This document shows, piece by piece, positions 42,462-49,520 of a DNA stretch of 64,000 nt. The notes under the pieces were generated by a model. The model was given only the letters and a program-made list of their open reading frames with translations, had not been told where the DNA came from and did no database searches. Source of the DNA: Devosia sp. SD17-2 (GTDB taxonomy: Bacteria > Pseudomonadota > Alphaproteobacteria > Rhizobiales > Devosiaceae); contig NZ_CP104002.1 of NCBI RefSeq assembly GCF_029201565.1, forward strand, positions 372,001 to 436,000. The letters run 5' to 3'. The translations under genes were made by a program, and so were the position numbers. Each line of letters starts with the position of its first letter. The stretch's first letter is position 1.

Positions 42462-43814
42462 TCACACCGCCAGCGAGTGCCGGCCCATTCCGGCGGCGAG
42501 ATAGGTGTCGAACTGGGCCGCGATGGTGCGCACGAAGGGTTTTCCTTTTTCCGTCACGACGAAGCACTCGCCGTCCATGGCGGTCATCCCGTCCACATCG
42601 GTCAGGGCGATCTGTCGCGCTTCCTCCATCAGTGCCTTGCCGCCGCCCCAGAAACCCTCAAGGTCCCTCGGGTCGAGGGCATAGCGGCAGAGCAGAGCTG
42701 AAATCGCCTCTGCCCGCAGCCGATCGATCGGGGTCAGGGCAAAGCCCCGCGCCACGGCAACGCCGCCTTCCAGCACAGCGCGGGAATAATCGCCGGTGGC
42801 GGTGATATTCTGCACATAGCCCTGCGGCATCTGCCCGATGGCCGAGGCCCCGAGCCCGATCAGCGCATCGGCGGCATCATCGGTATAGCCCTGGAAATTG
42901 CGCTTCAGCGTGCCGGTCCGCGCCGCTATGGCGAGGCTATCGGTCGGCACTGCGAAATGATCAAAACCGATGGGCTCCATGCCGCCCGCGACCAGCAAAT
43001 CCGCAGCCAGTTGCGCCTGGGCGAACCGATCGTGCTTGCCCGGCAGTGCATCCTCCGGGAGCATCTTCTGATGCGTCTTCATCCACGGCACATGCGCATA
43101 ACCAAAGAGCGCCGCCCGATCCGGATTGAGCGACAGCGCCGCCCTGATGGTTTGCGCCAGCCCCTCCTGGGTCTGAAACGGCAGGCCATAGAGGAGATCG
43201 AGATTGACCGAGCGCACGCCGCGCTGGCGCATCGCCGCGACCACGTCGCGCGTATCCTCAAAACTCTGCAGCCGGTTGATCGCCTTTTGCACTTTGGGAT
43301 CAAAATCCTGCACGCCGATGCTGGCCCGGGTCAGCCCGAACTGCGCCATGGCGTCATAGCGGCCGTCGTCGATGTCGTTGGGGTCGATCTCGATGCTGAT
43401 TTCTGCTTTCGGGGCGATGGTGAAGCGCTCGGCGAGCCGCGCCCGCAGGGCGAGCAGGTCGGCCGGCTTCAGCATTGTCGGCGAACCGCCGCCGAGATGG
43501 ATGGCCGCCACCAGTCCGCGGCCGTCCAGCTGGGCCGATACCCAGTCGATCTCGGCATAAAGGGCGCGCAGATAGTCGGCGATCGGCTCGTAGCGCAGCG
43601 TGTGCTTGGTTTGGCAGCCGCAGAACCAGCACAGCCGGTCGCAATAGGGGATGTGGAGATAAAGCGAAATCGTGGCGTCGGCCGGCAGGCCCTGCAGCCA
43701 GGAGGCATAGGTTCTGTTGGTCACCCCGGCGTGGAAATGGGGCGCGGTGGGATAGCTGGTGTAGCGCGGTACGGGCGTCGAATAGCGTTCGACAAGGTCT
43801 GCCGTCGGGGTCAA
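42462..43814 (-). CDS. hemN: Oxygen-independent coproporphyrinogen III oxidase
   Basis: A 450-residue radical SAM enzyme. The [4Fe-4S] motif is CDRLCWFCGC with Cys58, Cys62, Cys65 and the extra Cys67 typical of true HemN, after RYTSYPTAPHF. GGGSPTMLKP and the C-terminal HemN domain (RLRAEAISALLCRYALD) follow. It converts coproporphyrinogen III to protoporphyrinogen IX without oxygen, for haem synthesis at low oxygen. It overlaps the hemerythrin-like gene by 4 bp and is under the FNR/FixK-type box at 44311. Confidence 0.95.
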   Translation of the reverse strand: MTPTADLVERYSTPVPRYTSYPTAPHFHAGVTNRTYASWLQGLPADATISLYLHIPYCDRLCWFCGCQTKHTLRYEPIADYLRALYAEIDWVSAQLDGRGLVAAIHLGGGSPTMLKPADLLALRARLAERFTIAPKAEISIEIDPNDIDDGRYDAMAQFGLTRASIGVQDFDPKVQKAINRLQSFEDTRDVVAAMRQRGVRSVNLDLLYGLPFQTQEGLAQTIRAALSLNPDRAALFGYAHVPWMKTHQKMLPEDALPGKHDRFAQAQLAADLLVAGGMEPIGFDHFAVPTDSLAIAARTGTLKRNFQGYTDDAADALIGLGASAIGQMPQGYVQNITATGDYSRAVLEGGVAVARGFALTPIDRLRAEAISALLCRYALDPRDLEGFWGGGKALMEEARQIALTDVDGMTAMDGECFVVTEKGKPFVRTIAAQFDTYLAAGMGRHSLAV

Positions 43815-44248
43815 TTGGCGATCCTTTCAGGGTCCAGCGCCAGAAGGCGCAGCCATTCACTTTCGGTCGCCACATGGCGCCGCATGCTGTCAAAAAAAGC
43901 GCGCAGCAAATAGCCGAGCGCATCGGCGGAGGGCCGGGGTTCGCCACGCATCAGGGCGCGCAGCGCATCGCTCACCTCCGCGGCGGCGGCCGTGTCAGCG
44001 CGCTGCGCCTTCTGGCGGCGTTCGACCGCGTCGGGGTCGCTGATGAGCAGGAGCGGGAACAGTCGGGCCGCTTCGGCCGTCTGCAGCGTCTTGAGGCTGG
44101 GCTCCAGCCCCTCGATCAGCCGGTGGCAAAGCGCGGCGTCGACGCGCCCGGGCAGGGCGTCGGCCAGCGCCTCGAGACCATCGCAGATGGCCAACATCTC
44201 TTGATAGGCTGCATGCAGCGCGCCCATCGGGGGCGACGGCTTGGCCAT
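43811..44248 (-). CDS. Small helical protein before hemN, possibly hemerythrin-like or a dehydrogenase chaperone
   Basis: A 145-residue all-helical protein with several His and acidic residues (LCHRLIEGLEPSLKTLQ, ESEWLRLLALD, SMRRHVATESEW). The arrangement resembles a hemerythrin or DnrO/nitric-oxide-sensing-like bundle, but no canonical H-HxxxE motif is certain. I use the ATG at 44248; a GTG extension at 44263 is possible. It shares the transcript with hemN and the upstream FNR-type box, so it is probably used in microaerobic or nitrosative conditions. Confidence 0.75.
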   Translation of the reverse strand: MAKPSPPMGALHAAYQEMLAICDGLEALADALPGRVDAALCHRLIEGLEPSLKTLQTAEAARLFPLLLISDPDAVERRQKAQRADTAAAAEVSDALRALMRGEPRPSADALGYLLRAFFDSMRRHVATESEWLRLLALDPERIAN

Positions 44249-44310
44249 GCTTGTGCTCCGCACCAGAACTATTTCTGGAGCTGTGCTAACACGCCGTCAG
44301 GGCACCGCTT

Positions 44311-44324
44311 TTGACAAGGATCAA
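44311..44324. promoter_or_regulatory. FNR/FixK-type anaerobox upstream of the hemN operon
   Basis: TTGACAAGGATCAA fits the FNR/FixK consensus TTGAT-N4-ATCAA with one change (C for T). Its centre is about 70 bp before the 44248 start codon, so a transcript start near 44276 would place it at -41, the class II activation position. Control of hemN by FnrN/FixK proteins is well known in alphaproteobacteria. Confidence 0.75.
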
Positions 44325-44374
44325 GCCGGGAGCAGAAAGAGCGGGGCGGAGCCGCCGCCCTCATGCCCTTGCGC

Positions 44375-44749
44375 CTACTCCGCCAACGCGCTCGGATTAT
44401 AGAGGCGCAGCGGGCGGATTTCATAGGAGCCGCCATCTGGATTTGCCTTGGCGAGATCCCGCGCGAAATCCAGCGCCTCGTCCATATTCTGGCAATCGGC
44501 GACGTAAAACCCGAGGAACTGCTCCTTGGTTTCGGCAAAGGGGCCGTCGAAGACAACAGGCTCGCCGGAACTCTTGCGCAGGGTTTTTGCCTCGTCGGTG
44601 TTCCACAGGCGCACCACCGGGCCGAGCTTGCCCTTATCACTCATCTGCGCCTGGACGGCGCCAAGGCGCTCCATGCAGGCAGCGTCTTCTTCCGGCGTCC
44701 ATTCGGACACCGCTTTTTCGTCATTGTAGCAGAGAACAGCGTAGAGCAT
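44375..44749 (-). CDS. YCII/DGPF-domain protein
   Basis: A 124-residue dimeric ferredoxin-like-fold protein, starting MLYAVLCYNDEKA and with the family motif VVFDGPFAETKEQFLGFYV near residues 66-84. Related proteins are found beside ECF sigma factors; here none is adjacent. ATG at 44749 follows GGAGGGGTGCCCCG. Function unknown. Confidence 0.9.
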   Translation of the reverse strand: MLYAVLCYNDEKAVSEWTPEEDAACMERLGAVQAQMSDKGKLGPVVRLWNTDEAKTLRKSSGEPVVFDGPFAETKEQFLGFYVADCQNMDEALDFARDLAKANPDGGSYEIRPLRLYNPSALAE

Positions 44750-44808
44750 CGGGGCACCCCTCCTCCGGTTTGGCGCGAACTATTGCGCCATAGCACCCAA
44801 AAATCCAG

Positions 44809-45681
44809 TCACGTTCCCGGCTCTGTTTCGGCGCGGGGGCGCGCGATGGTGGCGGTGGCGCCGATCGAGGCGAAGATGATCGCCGCCATGCCGGCCAGTT
44901 GCAGGGGCGAGAGCCGCTCGCCGAGGATGACAAGGCCCGACAGCGCGGCGAGAGCGGGCTGGCCGCTCATCAATATGCCAAAGAGGCGCGAGGGGATTTT
45001 GGGCAGCGCCACCATGTCGAGCGCATAGGGAATGGCGCTCGAGAGCAGGGCCACGGCGAGGGCGAGGGGCCAGATGGACACGTCGAGCAGGGCCGTGCCG
45101 GCCTCGGCTATGCCAAAGGGCAGGGCGATGACCGCCGCCGTACCGACACCGAGCGCTGCAGTATGCGGCCCGCCACCGGTCCCGGCGCGCTGGCCGAAGA
45201 CGATATAGCCGGCCCAGCAGGCTCCGGCGCAGAGCGCCAGCACAATGCCGATCAGCGAGACGTCGCCCTCGATCCCGGCCCAGGGCAGCAACAGGGCAAA
45301 TCCAGCGACCGCAAGAATGATCCAGAAGAAGTCGAGCGGACGCCGGGCCCCGAACAGCGCTACCGCCAGCGGGCCGGTAAACTCCAGCGCCACGGCGAGG
45401 CCGAGCGGAATAAGGGAGATGGCGGCATAAAAGAAGAGGTTCATCGAGCCCATCGCCACCCCATAGAGCAGCACCGCACGCTTCTGCTTGCCGTCGAGAG
45501 CATGGCGCCATGGCCGAAAAACAATGATCAGCACCAGCGCCGCCAGCGTCAGGCGCAGCGCCGTCGCCCCGGCTGCGCCCACCAGTGGAAACAGCATCTT
45601 GGCAAAGCTCGACCCGGTCGCGGTGAACACCATGCCGAGCGTGACGAGGAGAACAGGAACAAGAAGAGTGTTGGGCCGCAC
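44809..45681 (-). CDS. EamA-family (RhtA-like) transporter
   Basis: A 290-residue membrane protein with ten hydrophobic segments in two EamA repeats. Segments include LLVPVLLVTLGMVFTATGS at the start and VALPKIPSRLFGILMSGQPALAALSGLVILGERLS in the second half, which resembles the threonine/homoserine exporter RhtA. The start is a GTG at 45681. The most likely role is export of amino acids or related metabolites, without certainty. Confidence 0.9.
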   Translation of the reverse strand: MRPNTLLVPVLLVTLGMVFTATGSSFAKMLFPLVGAAGATALRLTLAALVLIIVFRPWRHALDGKQKRAVLLYGVAMGSMNLFFYAAISLIPLGLAVALEFTGPLAVALFGARRPLDFFWIILAVAGFALLLPWAGIEGDVSLIGIVLALCAGACWAGYIVFGQRAGTGGGPHTAALGVGTAAVIALPFGIAEAGTALLDVSIWPLALAVALLSSAIPYALDMVALPKIPSRLFGILMSGQPALAALSGLVILGERLSPLQLAGMAAIIFASIGATATIARPRAETEPGT

Positions 45682-45823
45682 GGCAAGCGCTCGGAAGAAG
45701 AGGTCCTCGAGCCTCTATCAGGCTTTTGGGGGAATGCACATGGCATCGAAGATGGGTGGGATCTTCATCCGCGCGTACCCATCACCCGGCTTGCGTGGAT
45801 GATCCAGTTTTGTGGCACGATGG

Positions 45824-45846
45824 ATTGCCCGGACGGGCCGGGCAAT
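45824..45846. repeat. ATTGCCCGG palindrome, copy 1
   Basis: ATTGCCCGG-N5-CCGGGCAAT, perfect 9-bp arms. The same arms with a different 5-base loop occur at 52531. A dispersed palindrome of a type common in alphaproteobacterial intergenic regions. Confidence 0.75.
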
Positions 45847-45922
45847 GACGATGGGGATGAATAGGGGGGGCCGGTCGGGGACGACGTTTGTCGTGAGATC
45901 GTGCCCCGAGCGCGAATGGGGC

Positions 45923-46049
45923 CTCCCTCCCCCTTGTGGGGACGGAATGAGGGTGGGGGTCGGGTGTCCCGCAATTTAATAGCCCCCACCCCAGCGCCGC
46001 TACGGCCTTTCGGCCGAGCTTTGCTACCCTCCCCACAAGGGGGAGGGAG
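45923..46049. repeat. Long intergenic inverted repeat
   Basis: 20-bp perfect arms CTCCCTCCCCCTTGTGGGGA (45923-45942) and its complement at 46030-46049, with inner pairing of GGGTGGGGG (45951-) to CCCCCACCCC. It also includes the small hairpin GGCCTTTCGGCC. Family resemblance to the elements at 10296 and 16497. Confidence 0.75.
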
Positions 46050-46072
46050 CGCAGGAGCCGTTGTTCCTCGCG

Positions 46073-46444
46073 CTAATAAAAAATCCCCGTCCCGCCGCCG
46101 TCGACCTGTTTTACCCGAGCGCCCTCCAGCACTGCCGGATCGAGAAGCCGCGCATTGATCCCCAGCCGGTCCCGGCTTGCGGCGCGGGGGTACCAGTGGG
46201 TGACGCAGCCGCAGGTGCTGCAGCGGTGAAAGTCAATGTGCTGCCCGTTCCACGCATAGGCATTGGTGGGCTCGGCGGTGATGGTCACCTCCGCCTTGGA
46301 ATAATAGGCCCAGAGCACGCCATAGCGGCGGCAGAGGCTGCAGTTGCAGTGCGTGACCTCGAGCGGCGCATGGGCGAGACGCAGGGTCACCGCGCCACAA
46401 TGACAGCTGCAGAGGACGCTGTGGTCCGGTTTCGGATCAGACAT
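46073..46444 (-). CDS. GFA-family zinc protein, second copy
   Basis: A 123-residue protein with GFA-fold zinc motifs CSCHCGAVTLRLA, THCNCSLCRRYG and RCSTCGCVTHWY. It has the same fold as the protein at 21712 but a different sequence. ATG at 46444 follows GGGAGGGG. It is most similar in type to GFA-family proteins that bind small thiol adducts; the substrate is unknown. Confidence 0.9.
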   Translation of the reverse strand: MSDPKPDHSVLCSCHCGAVTLRLAHAPLEVTHCNCSLCRRYGVLWAYYSKAEVTITAEPTNAYAWNGQHIDFHRCSTCGCVTHWYPRAASRDRLGINARLLDPAVLEGARVKQVDGGGTGIFY

Positions 46445-46540
46445 GAAACCCCTCCCAAATCTCCTCAGCGCATAAAGCCAGATTGACCCGAAAGGGGCAA
46501 TTCTTTAGCCCTGTAGAATAGAACAAAGGAGGAATGCCCG

Positions 46541-47602
46541 ATGGAGTATCGCTATCTCGGCCGCTCAGGTCTGAAAGTCTCGGTTCTCACCATGGGGACG
46601 ATGACTTTTGGGGGCAATGAGCGGATCGGCCACACCGATCTTGCGGGTGCGGCGCGTCAGGTCGACCTCTGCCTCGATGCCGGCATCAATCTCTATGACA
46701 CGGCCAATGTCTATAATGCCGGGGTGTCCGAGGAAATTCTTGGGGCGGTGCTCAAGGAGAATGGGCGGCGACAAAAGGCGCTGGTGGCCACAAAGGTCCG
46801 CTTCAAGATGGGTGAGGGGCCCAATCAGATCGGGCTCTCGCGCCACCACATCATCGAGCAGTGCAAGGCCAGCCTCAAGCGCCTCCAGACCGATGTCATC
46901 GATCTCTATCAGGTGCATGAATGGGATGGGATGACCCCCATCGAGGAGACTATGGAAGCGCTCGATACGCTCGTGCGCCACGGCCATGTCCGCTATATCG
47001 GCTGCTCGAACTACTCGGGCTGGCACATCATGAAGGCGCTGATGGCCGCCGACAAACGGGCCGGCGAACGGTTCGTCTCCCAGCAAATCCATTATTCGCT
47101 CCATAGCCGCGACGCCGAATATGAACTCGTGCCCATTTCGCAGGATCAGGGGCTTGGCATCTTCGTCTGGTCGCCGCTGGCGGGCGGTCTGCTCTCCGGA
47201 AAATACCGTCGCGAAGGTGGTCCCGAGAGCGGCCGGCATGTCGGCGGGTTCCGCGAGCCGCCGGTCTATGACTGGGACAAGCTCTACGACGTCATCGACA
47301 CCATTGTTGCCATCGCCGAAGAGCGCGGTGTCTCCGGCGCGCAGGTGGCGCTGAGCTGGCTCCTCGGACGGCCGGGCGTCACCTCGACCATCATCGGCGG
47401 ACGCAGTGAAGAGCAGTTCCGTGACAATATCGCGGCGGCAAGCCTTGTGCTCAGCGCCGAAGAGCGGGAAAGGCTGGATCAGGTGAGCCGCCCGCCGCTG
47501 CTCTATCCCTATTGGCACCAATCGTTCTCCGCGCAGGACCGTCTTGGTCCGGCGGATCGCGATCTCATCGCTCCTTACGCAAAGGAATTCTCGCGTGGCT
47601 GA
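46541..47602 (+). CDS. Aldo/keto reductase
   Basis: A 353-residue AKR of the YajO/Tas/potassium-channel-beta type. Catalytic Asp/Tyr in INLYDTANVYNAG (about residues 50-62), Lys in LVATKVRF and His in YQVHEWDG. NADPH is bound by the C-terminal STIIGGRSEEQFRDNI motif. RBS AAAGGAGGA is strong. First gene of a three-gene operon; its last 8 bp are shared with the next start (GTGGCTGA). Confidence 0.94.
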   Translation: MEYRYLGRSGLKVSVLTMGTMTFGGNERIGHTDLAGAARQVDLCLDAGINLYDTANVYNAGVSEEILGAVLKENGRRQKALVATKVRFKMGEGPNQIGLSRHHIIEQCKASLKRLQTDVIDLYQVHEWDGMTPIEETMEALDTLVRHGHVRYIGCSNYSGWHIMKALMAADKRAGERFVSQQIHYSLHSRDAEYELVPISQDQGLGIFVWSPLAGGLLSGKYRREGGPESGRHVGGFREPPVYDWDKLYDVIDTIVAIAEERGVSGAQVALSWLLGRPGVTSTIIGGRSEEQFRDNIAAASLVLSAEERERLDQVSRPPLLYPYWHQSFSAQDRLGPADRDLIAPYAKEFSRG

Positions 47603-48278
47603 TTTCGTTTTCGCCCCTCCCGCACCGGTCACCATTCCCGTTGCGGGCGGCGGGATGTTTCCCGTCCGAAGGGTGTTCTGCGTTGGGCGCAATTATGCCG
47701 AGCACGCCCTCGAGATGGGCGGGGATACGCGCGAGCCGCCGTTTTTCTTCACCAAGCCGGCCGATGCTGTCGTGTCGGGGGGGAGAGATATCCCCTATCC
47801 CCCGCAGACGAGTGATCTTCATCACGAGATCGAGCTGGTCGTCGCCATCGGCAAGGGTGGCGCCGATATCGCCGCTGCAGACGCGGCGAGCCATATTTTC
47901 GGCTATGCCGTCGGGATCGACCTGACGCGGCGTGACCTCCAGGCGCTCGCCAAGAAAACCGGTCGGCCGTGGGACATGGCCAAGGGTTTTGATTTTTCCG
48001 CACCTATCGGGGACATCGCCCCGGTTTCCGCCAGTGGCCATCCGGCCGACGGGGCCATTACGCTCGAGGTCAATGGTGTTAACCGACAGCGCGGAATGCT
48101 GTCGGAAATGACCTGGGATGTTAACAGTGTGGTAGCCGATCTGTCGCGTTACGTGACACTTGCGCCGGGCGATATCATCATGACCGGCACCCCCGCCGGG
48201 GTGGCTGCAGTGGTGCGTGGGGACCTGCTCGAGGGCAAGGTTGAAGGCGTCGGCACGGTCACGGCGAGGATCGTCTGA
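47595..48278 (+). CDS. Fumarylacetoacetate hydrolase (FAH)-family protein
   Basis: A 227-residue protein of the FAH family, close to fumarylpyruvate and acylpyruvate hydrolases by its FCVGRNYAEHALEMGG start, the metal-binding HHEIELVVAIGKGG, YAVGIDLTRRDLQALAKKTGRPWDMAKGFD, and GDIIMTGTPAGV. Start is a GTG at 47595, overlapping the AKR stop by 8 bp. It hydrolyses a carbon-carbon bond in acylpyruvates or decarboxylates keto-acids, probably in aromatic or amino-acid breakdown. Confidence 0.93.
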   Translation: MADFVFAPPAPVTIPVAGGGMFPVRRVFCVGRNYAEHALEMGGDTREPPFFFTKPADAVVSGGRDIPYPPQTSDLHHEIELVVAIGKGGADIAAADAASHIFGYAVGIDLTRRDLQALAKKTGRPWDMAKGFDFSAPIGDIAPVSASGHPADGAITLEVNGVNRQRGMLSEMTWDVNSVVADLSRYVTLAPGDIIMTGTPAGVAAVVRGDLLEGKVEGVGTVTARIV

Positions 48279-49366
48279 TGCCGGTCTGGTCGTCCCAGCA
48301 GGATGCGGCGCTTATCGCCGTGTCCAATTGGCTCAAGGACCGCAATGGCCCGCAGGTGTTCCGGCTATTTGGTTGGGCGGGCACAGGAAAATCGACGCTC
48401 GCCGTGCATCTGGCGCAGGATATCCGCTCGGTCAAATACGCCGCCTTCACCGGCAAGGCAGCCCTCGTGATGCGCAAACGCGGCTGCAAGGGCGCCCAGA
48501 CCATCCACTCGCTGATCTATACGCTGGTCTCTGAAAAAGAGGGTGAGCCGCGCTTCGTCCTTGATCCGGAGAGCCCGGCTGCCGACGCGGACCTCATCGT
48601 CATCGACGAGGTCTCGATGGTCGACGAGCAATTGGGCGCTGATCTTTTGTCCTTTGGAACCAAGGTGTTGGTGCTCGGCGACCCGTTCCAGCTGCCTCCG
48701 GTCCAGGGCGCCGGCTTCTTCACCACCGAAGAGCCGGATATCATGCTGACCGAGATCCATCGGCAGGCGGCAGACAACCCGATCATCCAGCTGTCCATGC
48801 AGGTCCGCGAAGGCGGTACGATCGAGCATGGGCAATATGGCGAGTCCCTCGTCGTCGGCCGCGACAAGGTGGACCGCGAGGCTGTGCTCGAAGCGGACCA
48901 AGTCCTTGTCGGACGGAACAAAACGCGCCTCACCTATAATGATCGCCTGCGGGAATTGAAGGGCCTGCCCTTCCACGAACCAGTGGTCGGCGACCGCATG
49001 GTGTGCCTCAGGAACAACCCGCGGAAGCGCCTGCTTAACGGGCAGATCTGGATCGTCACCGAGGCGCTCAAGCGCAATAATGGCAAATGGTCGCTCATGC
49101 TCGCCGACGACGAAGGCAAGGGCGAGGCCAAGGTCATGACTCACAAGGCGTTTTTCTCCGGCGAGGAGGATGCCATGAGCTGGCCGGAGCGGCGGCAGTT
49201 TGACGAGTTTACCTTCGGCTACTGCCTTACCGTGCACAAGGCGCAGGGCAGCCAGTGGGACAATGTCTATCTTTTTGACGAGAGCTTCGTGTTCCGCGAG
49301 GAGCGGGCGCGCTGGCTCTACACCGGCATTACCCGGGCTGCGGAGAAGATCACCATCGTCCGCTGA
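48278..49366 (+). CDS. RecD-like superfamily 1 DNA helicase
   Basis: A 362-residue ATPase. Walker A FGWAGTGKST (about 31-40), Walker B LIVIDEVSMVDEQ, GDPFQLPPVQG (motif III), and C-terminal TVHKAQGSQWD and LYTGITRAAEKITIV. It is a short RecD/TraA-type helicase with the UvrD-C2 domain but without the RecD N-terminal or RecBC partners. The start overlaps the FAH stop by one base. The metabolic neighbours upstream give no hint of a DNA role, so it may be independent in function. Confidence 0.92.
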   Translation: MPVWSSQQDAALIAVSNWLKDRNGPQVFRLFGWAGTGKSTLAVHLAQDIRSVKYAAFTGKAALVMRKRGCKGAQTIHSLIYTLVSEKEGEPRFVLDPESPAADADLIVIDEVSMVDEQLGADLLSFGTKVLVLGDPFQLPPVQGAGFFTTEEPDIMLTEIHRQAADNPIIQLSMQVREGGTIEHGQYGESLVVGRDKVDREAVLEADQVLVGRNKTRLTYNDRLRELKGLPFHEPVVGDRMVCLRNNPRKRLLNGQIWIVTEALKRNNGKWSLMLADDEGKGEAKVMTHKAFFSGEEDAMSWPERRQFDEFTFGYCLTVHKAQGSQWDNVYLFDESFVFREERARWLYTGITRAAEKITIVR

Positions 49367-49439
49367 CGCCACGATTGCGCCAAACTTGACCGGCTCTGTA
49401 GAGATGGATCACGGCCGCCCTGCAAATGACTGATCTCTC

Positions 49440-49457
49440 AAGCGCTTGAAGCGCTTG
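49440..49457. repeat. Tandem AAGCGCTTG direct repeat before the Kef-type gene
   Basis: Two adjacent copies of AAGCGCTTG, each with the palindromic core AAGCGCTT, 63 bp before the antiporter ATG. Could be an operator. Nothing else supports it. Confidence 0.35.
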
Positions 49458-49520
49458 CGCAGGGCGCGGTGATACCACATCATCATGATCGACATTGCCC
49501 GGCCGGGCAGGAGCCCCACC

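Larger units (their letters stand above)
45682..46072. other. 391-bp intergenic region with repeats
   Basis: Between the EamA transporter and the GFA gene, both on the minus strand. It contains a short palindrome (45824-45846) and a long inverted repeat (45923-46049), each listed separately. I see no gene in it; the remaining bases have no clear promoter. Confidence 0.7.
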
